The notes: generated by a model from the sequence alone, not told the origin. A stretch of DNA of 64,000 bases from CALDTK01 sp965213735 (GCA_965213735.1 CBDCAB010000006.1:992001-1056000), one strand, 5' to 3'. Counted from the first letter of the stretch, positions 17,647-26,670 are shown. Translations and numbers: made by a program.

Positions 17647-18624
17647 ATGCGAATCATCTTTATGGGTACGCCTGAATTTGCCGTGGCGAGTCTGGAGAGC
17701 CTCATTGCCGCTGGTGCCAATGTGGTGGCTGTGGTTACTGCAAGCGACAAGCGTGGCGGGCGCGGAGGTAAGCGACTGCTAGAGAGTGCGGTAAAAAAGG
17801 CTGCTGAACAGCACGGACTTCCGGTGATGCAGCCAAAGAGTTTGCGCGCCAAAAGCTTCTTGACTCAGCTGCGAGCGCTCAAAGCAGATTTACAAGTGGT
17901 GGTCGCTTTTAGGATGCTGCCACGCCTGGTGTGGGACATGCCGCCGCTCGGCACGATCAATTTGCATGGTTCCTTATTACCTGCTTATCGGGGTGCTGCG
18001 CCTATCCACTGGGCCGTAATTAAGGGCGAGCGGACCACAGGTGTGACGACCTTTTTTCTCAAACACGCTATAGACACGGGTGATTTGCTGCTGCAAAGGT
18101 CGCTCGACATCGGACCAGATGAAACGACGGGTGAGGTGTATGCGCGCCTCATGCAGCTAGGAGCTGAGTGTTTGGTGGAGAGTGTCGAGTTTATCGCTCA
18201 AGGCAAAACCCAAGGTCGCCCGCAGGATGACAGCAAAGCGAGCCATGCGCCGAAAATTTTTCACGCAGACTGCGAGGTGGATTGGGCCCAAGCTGCTCGA
18301 CCCGGACGTACTGCAGCTGTGACTATCCATGATTTCATTCGAGGCATGAGTCCATTTCCCTTAGCGTGGACAACACTCGATAGCAAAGAGTTAAAACTGG
18401 TGCGGAGTAGTGTTACCGAAGTAGTTACAAATTTGCCTGCAGGTTGGCTATATCCTTTGGCGAGTGAAGAAACACGTTTTGGCGAAAGCGCGAGTCTTGG
18501 AATTACAACAGGTGATTATGTGGTCGAACTGCTAGAAGTTAAGCCAGCAGGTAAGCGTAAAATGACGGGTAGTGATTTGCGCAATGGGCTGAGGACTAGG
18601 GAGCCCCGGCCCCTCAAGCCCTAA
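17647..18624 (+). CDS. fmt: Methionyl-tRNA formyltransferase
   Basis: Transfers a formyl group from 10-formyl-tetrahydrofolate to initiator Met-tRNA. The N-terminal MRIIFMGTPEFAV, the catalytic region TINLHGSLLPAYRGAAPIHWA and the DTGDLL aspartate are all present. The C-terminal tRNA-binding domain is complete (IHDFIRGMSPFPLAW, LRNGLR). I use the ATG at 17647; the 12 residues encoded from 17611 precede the first conserved strand. The gene contains an exact copy of the dispersed motif GTTTTGGCGAAAGC at 18476-18489, read as FGES. Divergent from the OmpA gene with a gap of about 54 bp. Confidence 0.93.
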   Translation: MRIIFMGTPEFAVASLESLIAAGANVVAVVTASDKRGGRGGKRLLESAVKKAAEQHGLPVMQPKSLRAKSFLTQLRALKADLQVVVAFRMLPRLVWDMPPLGTINLHGSLLPAYRGAAPIHWAVIKGERTTGVTTFFLKHAIDTGDLLLQRSLDIGPDETTGEVYARLMQLGAECLVESVEFIAQGKTQGRPQDDSKASHAPKIFHADCEVDWAQAARPGRTAAVTIHDFIRGMSPFPLAWTTLDSKELKLVRSSVTEVVTNLPAGWLYPLASEETRFGESASLGITTGDYVVELLEVKPAGKRKMTGSDLRNGLRTREPRPLKP

Positions 18625-18633
18625 CTTCGACCC

Positions 18634-20427
18634 ATGTACCAGTACGTGTCCACCGACAATATTCGCTTTATCCTGCACGAGTACCTCGGGGCCGCCGCGA
18701 GCCTGAGCAGCTACAGCTACTATGAGGGCTATGATGAGGAGGCATTTGATATGGTCGTTGATGCCGCACTACAAATTGGCGACCAGCATCTCTACCCCGC
18801 CTACACCATCATGGATAAGGAGAAAGCCACCTGCACTCAGGGCAAAGTGAGCACGCACCCGCTGCTCAAAGAAGGGCTCGAAGCACTCGCAGCAGGAGGA
18901 TGGTTGAGCGCACACAGTCCGCTGGAAGTAGGTGGACAGCAGATGCCGCTGGTACTTAAAAATACCGGCTCGCTCATCTTCATGAGCGCCAACGCCAACA
19001 TCGCAGCCTATGCTTTTCTGACTGTAGGTGCCAGCAACCTCATCCTTGCCTACGGTAGCGAAGACCTCAAGACCACCTACCTGCCACACATGTACAGCGG
19101 GAAGTTTCAAGGAACGATGGCGCTCACCGAACCGCAAGCAGGAAGCTCGCTTAGTGACATTACTGCCACTGCCGAGCCACTCGGCAATGGACGCTACCGC
19201 ATCACCGGTCAGAAAATCTACATCAGCGGAGGCGATCATCCCGCCGTCGAAAACATCGTGCACCTCCTACTGGCGCGCATCAAAGGTGCTCCGGCAGGTA
19301 CCAAAGGCATCAGCCTTTTCGTAGTGCCTAAGCTGCGGCCTGATGGTGATGATTGGCTGCCCAACGATGTCCAAACCGCCGGCATCTACGGCAAAATGGG
19401 CCAGCGTGGCTACGTCGCTGCTCATCTGATGTACGGTGAGGCAGGCGACTGCATCGGCTATTTGGTCGGTGAAGAGCACCAGGGCCTGCCGTACATGTTT
19501 TCGATGATGAACGAGGCCCGCATCGGCACGGGCATCATGGCTACAGGTTCTGCTTCAGGAGCTTACTACGCAGCACTCAAGTATGCAAAGGAGCGGCCCC
19601 AAGGACGCCACCCTAGCCAAAAAGATGTAAATCAGCCGCAAGTCCCCATCATCGAGCACGCTGACGTGCGGCGCATGCTACTTATGCCAAAAAGCGTGGT
19701 CGAAGGCTCCATGGCGCTGCTGCTGGAGGCAAGTCTGTGGGCCGATCACCACGAGCAAGACCCCGAGGGCCAAGGTAAGGAAGTGTTCCTCCTCCTAGAG
19801 CTGCTGACCCCCATCATCAAAACCTTCCCCAGCGAGTATGGCACCCTTGCCGTGATGAATGGCATGCAAGTACTCGGCGGGGCAGGCTATACTGATGATT
19901 TTCCCCTCGAGCAGTACTACCGCGACATCCGCGTCAATGCCATTTATGAAGGAACTACTGGCATTCATGGGCTCGATTTGCTCGGTCGCAAAGTCCTTAT
20001 GCACGATGGCAAAGCCCTGCAGTCACTCAGTCAGCGCATGCTCAAGGATTGTGCAGCTTGCGCCAAAACCCATCCCAGTCGCGCGAATGAACTCAGTGCA
20101 GCTGTCGCTGATGTCGGCCAGGTCACGCAGCAGCTCTTGCAAAAACTTAATACTCAAGGTCCGGAAGCCTACCTCGCCGATGCAACGCTCTATTTGGAAG
20201 TCTTTGGTTTGCTGGTCATCGCCTGGCACTGGTTGCGGATGGGTTCGTGCGCTACGCAACTAGCTATTGACGATAAAGGACGATTCACTCCCGAGTTTTA
20301 CGAAAGTAAAGTGGCTACTATGCATTACTTTTTTGAATATGAATTAGTTAAGGCTCAGGGACTACTTGCGCGACTTAAAAGCAGCAATGCCATTACGTTG
20401 AACACTCCACCTGCTCTTGTGATATGA
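18634..20427 (+). CDS. Acyl-CoA dehydrogenase, long-form (DmdC/AcdB-like C-terminus)
   Basis: 597-aa flavoprotein acyl-CoA dehydrogenase with the C-terminal extension seen in the DmdC-like subgroup. The core contains ALTEPQAGSSLSDI (FAD/substrate site), KIYISGGDHP, GYIGKMGQRGY-like signals, MNEARIGTG and the catalytic base Glu439 in NAIYEGTTGI. The substrate could be a fatty acyl-CoA or, as in DmdC, a methylmercaptopropionyl-CoA; context does not decide. The gene is 9 bp after fmt and overlaps the following MBL gene by 4 bp (ATGA), so the three are likely one operon. Confidence 0.88.
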   Translation: MYQYVSTDNIRFILHEYLGAAASLSSYSYYEGYDEEAFDMVVDAALQIGDQHLYPAYTIMDKEKATCTQGKVSTHPLLKEGLEALAAGGWLSAHSPLEVGGQQMPLVLKNTGSLIFMSANANIAAYAFLTVGASNLILAYGSEDLKTTYLPHMYSGKFQGTMALTEPQAGSSLSDITATAEPLGNGRYRITGQKIYISGGDHPAVENIVHLLLARIKGAPAGTKGISLFVVPKLRPDGDDWLPNDVQTAGIYGKMGQRGYVAAHLMYGEAGDCIGYLVGEEHQGLPYMFSMMNEARIGTGIMATGSASGAYYAALKYAKERPQGRHPSQKDVNQPQVPIIEHADVRRMLLMPKSVVEGSMALLLEASLWADHHEQDPEGQGKEVFLLLELLTPIIKTFPSEYGTLAVMNGMQVLGGAGYTDDFPLEQYYRDIRVNAIYEGTTGIHGLDLLGRKVLMHDGKALQSLSQRMLKDCAACAKTHPSRANELSAAVADVGQVTQQLLQKLNTQGPEAYLADATLYLEVFGLLVIAWHWLRMGSCATQLAIDDKGRFTPEFYESKVATMHYFFEYELVKAQGLLARLKSSNAITLNTPPALVI

Positions 20428-21329
20428 ATACTAAGCCTAAGGTCCACACAGTCGACCTGCACTTTATGGAGGTCGATAAAACCATTGCGACCTATGTACT
20501 CGAAAACGATGATGGCTTGCTCCTCATTGATCCGGGTCCTTATACTACCTACACAAATTTACAGCAGGGGCTTAATCGCCGTGGCTTGAGCCTGCACGAC
20601 GTCTCAGATGTCCTCATTACGCATGTCCATTTCGACCATGCGGGTGCGGCCTGGGCTTTGGCTGCTCACGGCGCGCGTGTGCATGTCCATCCACTTGGCG
20701 AGCCTCATTTGGCCAGTCCAGAACGGCTGTGGGCAAGTGCGGCGCGCATTTACAGTGAGGCAGGTATGGCATTGCTTTGGGGCGCTATGAAGCCAATTGC
20801 AGCTAAGCGCCTGCGAGCTTGGCAGCATGAAGAGACCGATCTGCTCGGACGTTACAAAGTCGAGGCGCTGCACACGCCAGGTCATGCCAAACACCACATC
20901 GCCTGGCGCATCGGCAACTGCCTGTTTGCGGGAGATGTGGCTGGTGTACGCATAGACGCTGGTCCAGTAGAGGCGCCATGTCCCCCACCCGATATTGATG
21001 TAGAAGCATGGCGGGCCAGCATCGAGCTGATTAGCAACTTGCGTGGTGTCGACCATGTATACCTGACCCACTACGGCGAGGTAGCGGGCTCGCTGCAGAC
21101 GCACTACCGCAAACTGAGACACAACTTGGATGCCCTGGCCAATTTTGTGCGGGAGCGACTCGACCTCGATATGCAGGAGCTGAACGTTGAGTTAGCTGCA
21201 CACGTGGAGCGGATGCGCGGAAAGGATGAAGCCATTCAGGGCCGCTACAGCTTTGCCAATCCAGCAGACATGAGTGTGGCCGGGTTACTGAGGTACTGGA
21301 AAGGGAAGCTAAGGGATGGAGAGCAGTAG
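20424..21329 (+). CDS. MBL-fold metallo-hydrolase
   Basis: Metallo-beta-lactamase-fold hydrolase of 301 aa. Metal ligands are visible: the HVHFDHAG motif at 67-74, His in HTPGHAKHH, Asp in FAGDVAG and the later His in YLTHYGE. The core is followed by a helical C-terminal part (about 215-300) resembling MBL proteins with a winged-helix-like tail. It overlaps the stop of the acyl-CoA dehydrogenase gene (ATGA), so translational coupling is likely and a thioesterase or glyoxalase-II-like role in acyl metabolism is plausible, but the substrate is unknown. Confidence 0.85.
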   Translation: MNTKPKVHTVDLHFMEVDKTIATYVLENDDGLLLIDPGPYTTYTNLQQGLNRRGLSLHDVSDVLITHVHFDHAGAAWALAAHGARVHVHPLGEPHLASPERLWASAARIYSEAGMALLWGAMKPIAAKRLRAWQHEETDLLGRYKVEALHTPGHAKHHIAWRIGNCLFAGDVAGVRIDAGPVEAPCPPPDIDVEAWRASIELISNLRGVDHVYLTHYGEVAGSLQTHYRKLRHNLDALANFVRERLDLDMQELNVELAAHVERMRGKDEAIQGRYSFANPADMSVAGLLRYWKGKLRDGEQ

Positions 21330-21536
21330 CTCTAGTACGAAGGCCAACTTCGCAGACACTTGATCAACATAAAGTGCTGCCTGGGGCAGATTGGCTACTG
21401 ACTCGGCATCACCAACAGTAGCTGCCCCGCTGGCAATGATCTCGCAGGTGAGGGTATACTCGGCAAATAGAGCGACGGCTATAGCGAATAGCCAGGCTGT
21501 GCGAGATTTAGCTGCGTGGAGGGTACGAGTTTTCAT
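21309..21536 (-). CDS. Small hypothetical protein with N-terminal hydrophobic segment
   Basis: Possible 75-aa protein (MKTRTLHAAKSRTAWLFAIA at its start) with a positively charged N-terminus and a signal-like hydrophobic stretch, then a mixed region ending FVLELLLSIP. It overlaps the end of the MBL gene by 21 bp on the opposite strand and is the only coding candidate in the 335-bp gap 21330-21664. I recognise no family. The signal-like start argues for a gene; the short length and lack of a visible promoter argue against it. Confidence 0.35.
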   Translation of the reverse strand: MKTRTLHAAKSRTAWLFAIAVALFAEYTLTCEIIASGAATVGDAESVANLPQAALYVDQVSAKLAFVLELLLSIP

Positions 21537-21609
21537 GAAGGCTGTAAATGTAGCACATCCCATGAATTTGGGGGTGGGCCGACACGCCTGCCGTTACAAA
21601 TAAGCCGAA

Positions 21610-21642
21610 TTTGTTGAAGTTGCTGGAGGTCTAGTACATTTA
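21610..21642 (+). promoter_or_regulatory. Possible Bacteroidota-type promoter of the T9SS-sorted protein gene
   Basis: TTTG at 21610-21613 and TACATTTA at 21635-21642 are separated by 21 nt, close to the TTTG / TAnnTTTG promoter of this phylum with one mismatch at the last base. The start codon at 21665 follows about 20 nt later. Confidence 0.35.
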
Positions 21643-21664
21643 GCGGACCTAACACAACCTACAC

Positions 21665-23458
21665 ATGATGAGAACTCTTACACTTTTCTTTGCTGCGCTT
21701 AGCCTTGCAACGGCGGCTGTGGCACAAACAGTGGGGGCTATGCCTGCTGATTCCTCCATTTTCCCCGTTACCCTCGAGCTACCGAATGCGGATGGCGATT
21801 TGGTCTATACCACCTTTGGTTCGCCGCAAAACTTCGGGCCGACGGTACGTGATACCATACAAGGAGAAGCTGCCTGGGGTTTTGGCGCAACGGGTGATTC
21901 ACTCGCCTGCGAGGATATCGTCACCGATCTTACCGGGAAGTTCGCTGTCGTACGTCGCGGTGTTTGCCAGTTTACAACTAAGGTTGCTAAGGCTGCACGT
22001 GCAGGCGCTGTCGGCGTAATCATCTGCAATGACAATCGTCCTGGTGCTCCGGGAGCAACAATAGGCATGGCAGCTGGTGACTCTATCGCTGCCGCTACAA
22101 TTCCTTCAGCCTTTGTCAGTGAGCAAGATTGCCGCGCTTTACAGATGCGACTCGATGCAGGTCAAACATCTATGATTCGCATTGCGCCCATTTCGCTGTG
22201 GCAGGGTACACCTTACTGGCAGCCAGTGGTGCCTGAACTAAATGCAAGCTTGCCTTTCCCTGCTCCGCGAGCCTTGATGTTCAACTACAACCCAACGGAC
22301 TCCATCTTCGAAGCAACGCTTTCTATGACTACGCCTGCTGGTCAGACAACGGTGTTAGCTTCTTACACAGATACCATCCAGCCGTTCACCTCAGAGCCGC
22401 TGACATTTATTGGCACGGATGTCACGCTCGAAGATGGACAAGGCACTTACACCTTCACCTTCGATACCAATTTGCCCGGCATCAACACCCACACCCAGGA
22501 TGTGGAGGTGACGGAAGACTACTTCCAGACGCATGGTCCGATACAAGCAGATCAGATTACGCTGACTGAGGATGGCTTTACAGATCAAGGAAGTCGCTTG
22601 CGTTGGGGCTTAGCTTTCACCGCTGATGCAGATATGCTAGCTGAGGCGCTTGTTGTGGGCGTGTGCAATGGCGCTGAACTTACAGCCACTGGCGTAAATG
22701 AGCCCTTCATTGAGTTGTTCGTCATTGATGTCGATGCTGACAATGATGGAGCGTATGATGCTCCTAACGCCACGAGCCTCACCGAGTTTCCGGGCATGAG
22801 TATTATTGGCGGAGGTGAGTATGAATTCTCTGGCGATGAGCGCTGCTCGTCCGACATTGATGATTTGATTTCAATCGACATCTTCAATGAAGACGGTGGC
22901 GGGAATGACCTACTCTTTGAGGAGGGCAAAACCTACATCGTGTATGCTGAGTTTGCATCCTTTGGCAGCGGCACGGTGGTTGTACCAGCTATACAATCTG
23001 CAAGTTCGCTTGGCGATCAGTCGGTGGTTTTTCCTGGTGAATTCATCTATACGTCCATAATAGAGACCTCAAGAATTATCACAGGATTCTTTGAAATTGG
23101 TACCGATTCAGGTCAGCCACAAGCTAGATACCAAAGCTCCAATCCTTTCTCTCGCCTCGTTGTCGCCGATCCAAGCAGCAGCACCCGCGAGCCTTACCTC
23201 GGAGGCCAGCTGATACTCGCGCCGAATCCAGCGAGCGACTTCGCTCAGCTCGACTACGTGCTTGCAACAGAGCCGCGCTCTGGAAGCGTAGAAGTATTAG
23301 ATGCTACTGGTCGTATCATCACTACCTATCCACTTGCTGTAGGTGCGCGCGCAGGCAAGCTCGCGATCAACACCCGCTCCTTGAGTACGGGCCTCTACAC
23401 CGTCCGCGTCCGCACTGATGCTGGTGCACGCTCGCTGAAGCTGACTGTAGCTCGATAG
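21665..23458 (+). CDS. Secreted PA-domain protein with type IX secretion sorting signal
   Basis: 597-aa secreted protein. A Sec signal peptide ends at about residue 20 (ATAAVAQ). A protease-associated (PA) domain at about 85-175 includes FAVVRRGVCQFTTKVAKAARAGAVGVIICND. The middle is beta-rich with aspartate-rich stretches (FVIDVDADNDGAYDA). The last 80 residues form a type A T9SS sorting domain: LILAPNPASDFAQLDY, VEVLDATGRII and LSTGLYTVRV. No peptidase catalytic domain is visible, so the PA domain is not attached to an obvious enzyme. It has its own terminator at 23486-23521. Confidence 0.87.
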   Translation: MMRTLTLFFAALSLATAAVAQTVGAMPADSSIFPVTLELPNADGDLVYTTFGSPQNFGPTVRDTIQGEAAWGFGATGDSLACEDIVTDLTGKFAVVRRGVCQFTTKVAKAARAGAVGVIICNDNRPGAPGATIGMAAGDSIAAATIPSAFVSEQDCRALQMRLDAGQTSMIRIAPISLWQGTPYWQPVVPELNASLPFPAPRALMFNYNPTDSIFEATLSMTTPAGQTTVLASYTDTIQPFTSEPLTFIGTDVTLEDGQGTYTFTFDTNLPGINTHTQDVEVTEDYFQTHGPIQADQITLTEDGFTDQGSRLRWGLAFTADADMLAEALVVGVCNGAELTATGVNEPFIELFVIDVDADNDGAYDAPNATSLTEFPGMSIIGGGEYEFSGDERCSSDIDDLISIDIFNEDGGGNDLLFEEGKTYIVYAEFASFGSGTVVVPAIQSASSLGDQSVVFPGEFIYTSIIETSRIITGFFEIGTDSGQPQARYQSSNPFSRLVVADPSSSTREPYLGGQLILAPNPASDFAQLDYVLATEPRSGSVEVLDATGRIITTYPLAVGARAGKLAINTRSLSTGLYTVRVRTDAGARSLKLTVAR

Positions 23459-23485
23459 TCTAAGACGCTTTAGTACCTAAAGTTC

Positions 23486-23521
23486 AAAGCCCCTACCGAC
23501 GTTGCGTTGGTAGGGGCTTTT
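23486..23521 (+). terminator. Intrinsic terminator of the T9SS-sorted protein gene
   Basis: A perfect 12-bp stem (AAAGCCCCTACC and GGTAGGGGCTTT) around an 11-nt loop, followed by T. It lies 28 nt after the stop codon at 23458. The A/T ends would allow it to work in both directions. Confidence 0.85.
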
Positions 23522-23526
23522 GATTC

Positions 23527-23571
23527 TCTCACCTCTCATTTCCCACTTCTCACCTCTCATTTCCCACTTCT
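23527..23571. repeat. 21-bp minisatellite, left part (interrupted by the IS)
   Basis: Two perfect 21-bp units (23527-23547 and 23548-23568), each starting TCTCACCTCTC and ending CCCACT, plus the first three bases of a third. The pyrimidine-rich array resumes right of the insertion element at 25777. Confidence 0.85.
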
Positions 23572-25770
23572 GAGTCCGCCCTAAAAAGGCACTTTTTCTG
23601 CTAAAGCACGAGCAACTGGCTAATAAGTGCAGCTGTTTGCAGGCATTCTAAGCTTAACACTCGGTAAGAATTATAATTCTTGCTATAAGATTTGAAGTTC
23701 TTACGTCGCACTTATGTGCCCCAGCTCATGCCTTTTTCGCCAAATCGACGGTTTGCCCTCTACCCCCGCTGCGTTAGCGCCAGCTCTTGCTCATGTCGCG
23801 CAATTCTCGACATATTGGCCCACATAACTCGACAGTATACGTAGGTGCGTGACTTGTGAAGTCCTCTATAGGCCACCTTCACCCCGCGCTTCAGCTTGCA
23901 AAATACCTCATGAATCGTTGACTCTACCTCTGGCCGTTTGCTGCGATTATAGCCTTCGGTGCCGTCTATCAACTCTTGGATCTGCACGTACTCCGCAATT
24001 TCGTCAGGGGTAAAGTACGCCCTGCGCTTGTCGTACTTCAGCATGTATTTACCTGCTCTATGCGAAAAGCTCACCTTACACACCTCTCCCGTATCCAGGC
24101 GTATTGCTGAATAGTGCGCGCGCCCCTCGCCTTGTGCAGGATCAACTTGCCCAGCAGCCAAGCGCCTGATTTTGAAGGCATGTGCACGTCCTTTAATTTT
24201 ATCAAGGATCCACCGGAACTCTTCGCGCAGCTTCGATGACGACAACTCCAGGTCGGTTGGTTCGGTAGGTGAGCTTTCGGTAAGTGGGTCCTCAGCACCC
24301 GAGACCTTACCGAGCATAATGAGCCGGGTGGCCTTGCTGTCGTACCCACCGTCGGTATACACGTTCCTCGGGCCAACATCCTCAGTGGTTGCCTGCAAGT
24401 TCACATCGCTTAGCACCTCCCTGGTTTGCTCAAGCGCACCAGCCATGAATGAACTCTCGTTTTGATTAGCTGGACCTACCTCCACAGAGGTGATCAATCG
24501 AAGGACATCGGAGTCATCACAAGTCTCGGTAATATTGGCGTGATAGCCCGAGATGGCTTGTTGGTTGATGCCGCGACCCTTCCTGCGATAAGCGGCCTCA
24601 GGATCGTGTACCGACTGAACTGAACCACTGGGGATTTGGTCTTGATCCACAGGTTCGACGATGGGAGTATTCGATGCCTCTGGCGCGACGCAAGTACCCT
24701 CAGTCTCAGGTGCGTCGGCATCGGCATCGGTGGTAGTGGTGGAGGTGGTGGCCATACTGTCAGACTCATCGTCCAACGATACCCGCGGTAGCGACTTAGC
24801 TTTAGTCTGACGAGTTACTTCGACGTAGTGGTCGGTGTACACGCGACGCAGGGTGTGCCATAAGCTCTGCAGGTCATCGTCACCTGGGCCGTCATCCTCA
24901 TCTCTACCTACCTCGATGATGTAGCGCAGTATATAACCCAGGTCACGCAGCATCGTGGCAGCCTGCTCTTTAGAGAGCTGAAAGGCAAGGTTGGCCGCAC
25001 TCTTCACCTTGAGTCGCTCGACGATGGCGTGCTGTTGCTCACTAAGCGCTCCTGGTTCAAAGTAGAACCCCTGGTGCATGTTTATCCATGTACGCACCGT
25101 CTCCAATACGAGCTGCAGCCGGTTGCCGGTGACAATGTTAGATTTAAACAGCTTGGAGTCCATGCGCAGCGAGCGCCCGGCGATATTATAGCTGGTGGCT
25201 TGACCGCGCGTTACAAGCGCGAGGGTGCGACCTATCAAATCCTGGTGTTGAGCACGTTCGTGGTTGCGCTCATCAATAGCGGTGTTGAGGGCGTCCACCT
25301 CCGGTCCGTCCCCCTCGATGCGCGCTTCAAAACCAGAGGTGTCTTCGGCATGCCTGGCCAAGGCTGCCTTAAAGTTGTAGTAGGTGGCTGGACAGGGCAC
25401 CTGCTCATCGAGGTTACATAATCCTAAGGCGCGCATGACTTGCACGTTGTAATCACAAGCCTCGAAGAGCTGTTGGTCAGTCCAGCCATGACCTTCCTTA
25501 AGAATAGTCATACCGACGAGCACGCGGATCGAGCCGTTAGGGCGACCTATACCGCTATCGTAAAGGACATCAAAAATCTGTTCGTCTATACGTGAGACAA
25601 CCTCTTTGGCAAACACATTGTGCCAAGCGCTCTTATCCTGAAGATAATTCTGGCGACGACCAGGGAAGTGTTGCGTAATCTCTGTAAAGAGACCTGTCTG
25701 GCTGCCAGCCGGGCTTTTGCGAAACATGGCTTCAATCTAGCACTTGTCACCGACTTTTTAGAGTGGACTC
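23572..25770 (-). mobile_element. IS1182-like insertion sequence, apparently complete
   Basis: The ends form inverted repeats: GAGTCCGCCCTAAAAAGGC on the left and GAGTCCACTCTAAAAAGTC read inward from the right, 16 of 19 matching. The flanks carry a 6-bp direct repeat ACTTCT (23566-23571 and 25771-25776), a target duplication. Deleting the element and one ACTTCT restores an unbroken 21-bp minisatellite. The element is 2,199 bp and holds one transposase gene. The 188 bp between the left end and the transposase stop holds no gene, but includes GCTAAAGCACGAGC, similar to the box found near other repeats here. Confidence 0.85.
23760..25727 (-). CDS. IS1182-family-like transposase
   Basis: 655-aa DDE transposase without internal stops. 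The N-terminal domain (DUF772-like) reads HNVFAKEVVSRIDEQIF, SGIGRPNGSIRVLVGMTILK and LFEACDYNVQVMRALGL. The RNase-H-fold part holds a probable first Asp near SVHDPEAAYRRKG or ITETCDDS, the second Asp in YTDGGYDS and the Glu in RPEVESTIHEVF. Between the halves (about 315-375) there is a low-complexity, acidic, Ser/Thr-rich linker (TTSTTTTDADADAPE) longer than I would expect. It fills nearly the whole element, so the copy may still be active. Confidence 0.85.
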   Translation of the reverse strand: MFRKSPAGSQTGLFTEITQHFPGRRQNYLQDKSAWHNVFAKEVVSRIDEQIFDVLYDSGIGRPNGSIRVLVGMTILKEGHGWTDQQLFEACDYNVQVMRALGLCNLDEQVPCPATYYNFKAALARHAEDTSGFEARIEGDGPEVDALNTAIDERNHERAQHQDLIGRTLALVTRGQATSYNIAGRSLRMDSKLFKSNIVTGNRLQLVLETVRTWINMHQGFYFEPGALSEQQHAIVERLKVKSAANLAFQLSKEQAATMLRDLGYILRYIIEVGRDEDDGPGDDDLQSLWHTLRRVYTDHYVEVTRQTKAKSLPRVSLDDESDSMATTSTTTTDADADAPETEGTCVAPEASNTPIVEPVDQDQIPSGSVQSVHDPEAAYRRKGRGINQQAISGYHANITETCDDSDVLRLITSVEVGPANQNESSFMAGALEQTREVLSDVNLQATTEDVGPRNVYTDGGYDSKATRLIMLGKVSGAEDPLTESSPTEPTDLELSSSKLREEFRWILDKIKGRAHAFKIRRLAAGQVDPAQGEGRAHYSAIRLDTGEVCKVSFSHRAGKYMLKYDKRRAYFTPDEIAEYVQIQELIDGTEGYNRSKRPEVESTIHEVFCKLKRGVKVAYRGLHKSRTYVYCRVMWANMSRIARHEQELALTQRG

Positions 25771-25776
25771 ACTTCT

Positions 25777-25803
25777 CACCTCTCATTTCTCGCTTCTCAC
25801 CTC
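25777..25803. repeat. 21-bp minisatellite, right part
   Basis: Continuation of the array at 23527: the rest of the third unit (two substitutions, ending CTCGCT) and nine bases of a fourth, directly abutting the palindromic element at 25804. Confidence 0.8.
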
Positions 25804-25925
25804 CGTTCCGGATTAACCCTACCGTCTGACAACGGCGCCGCTATGCGGCTATAGCCACGCTGGGTGTGGGGTGTCTGGTAGCTGCATGGCAGCGTTGTTC
25901 TATAGAGTCTGGGTTTACCCGGCGA
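25804..25925 (-). repeat. Imperfect palindromic element, diverged copy (reverse orientation)
   Basis: A member of the palindrome family found at 41303, 42263 and 49727. It reads TCCGGATTAACCCTACC, then the stem GCGCCGCTATGCGGCTATAG, and ends with a diverged opposite arm through GGGTTTACCC. It is oriented so that the minus strand, the sense strand of the YHS gene whose stop is at 26257, runs into it in the same direction as the other copies relative to their genes. Confidence 0.75.
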
Positions 25926-26029
25926 CTCGGCCGACGTCGTCCAACCGCTCAGGAAGAGCCGCACTAGGCAGATACCTTGTCTATTCGTATAGCTCGGATG
26001 AACGACGTCTACTCCCGCTTCTCGCCCCC

Positions 26030-26064
26030 AGCACCTAGCACCTAGCACCTAGCACCTAGCATTT
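26030..26064. repeat. Heptamer repeat AGCACCT (reverse of AGGTGCT)
   Basis: Five tandem 7-bp units, four identical AGCACCT and one AGCATTT, with degenerate copies on each side. It is the same heptamer as at 41482 and 42206 on the other strand. The 486-bp stretch 25771-26256 between the IS and the YHS gene holds only repeats and no supportable gene. Confidence 0.85.
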
Positions 26065-26181
26065 AGCCCCAAGCACCCACTAGATATGGATGCCACAGCT
26101 ACCCACCAGACCTACTCTCAAACCAAGTTCTTCAGTAGGACTGAGCCGCTGATCAGGTCCATTAATTAGTAATATTAAGAT

Positions 26182-26248
26182 GGCTTACCTCGCGCCGCAG
26201 GCCTTCCTACCGCCGGAGGCCAAGCGCCGCAGGCAAAGCGCCGCAGGC
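26182..26248 (-). repeat. GCCTGCGGC array at the 3' end of the YHS gene
   Basis: Three GCCGCAGGC nonamers (about 26193, 26224 and 26240) and one GCCGGAGGC variant, introduced by GGCTTACCTCG, a phrase shared with the array at 49849. On the sense strand of the YHS gene it reads GCCTGCGGC and begins 8 nt after that gene's stop codon. Confidence 0.85.
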
Positions 26249-26256
26249 TACCCCAC

Positions 26257-26670
26257 CTACGCCTCACTATCCCTCAAATTACTCATCTCTACCTCCTCAT
26301 CAGTCTCATAGCCGGGGTTGTTTTTCATCTCCGGATCTATGTTGGTATCGAGAGGCTTTTTGACATCCTCTAGCATGCCGCGATTCTCGAGGTAGGCTGG
26401 GTCGCTGCTGTTATTCTGGTGCTGCGTATTCATCTCCTCACCTTCAGTTGCTGCGGTGTGGCGCAGGTAACTGCCAGCAAAATCAGGGATGTACTTAGCA
26501 GGATCAGCCTCAAAGAGCGCAAGATTGGCCTCGTTTGCAAATCTGTAGGTGACGCCGCGCAGAATAGACGTAAACTCCGGCTTGCCTTGCAGGCCTTCAC
26601 CATTAAAGTAAGCAACCGGATCAGCGCCATCAAGGGCGATACCATCGTTGTCGAGGTCGTTGAGTGACAT
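26257..26670 (-). CDS. YHS-domain-like protein
   Basis: 137-aa soluble protein whose N-terminal half resembles a YHS domain: GIALDGADPVAYFNGEGLQGKPEFTSILRG followed by VTYRFANEANLALFEADPAKYIPDFAGS, with the aromatic/His pattern often used for metal binding. The C-terminal 60 residues are polar and acidic (MNTQHQNNSSDPAYLENRGML, ETDEEVEMSNLRDSEA) and probably flexible. The stop is followed after 8 nt by the repeat array. It is divergent from the WbqC gene, with 76 bp between them as the likely shared promoter region. The role is unknown. Confidence 0.7.
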   Translation of the reverse strand: MSLNDLDNDGIALDGADPVAYFNGEGLQGKPEFTSILRGVTYRFANEANLALFEADPAKYIPDFAGSYLRHTAATEGEEMNTQHQNNSSDPAYLENRGMLEDVKKPLDTNIDPEMKNNPGYETDEEVEMSNLRDSEA

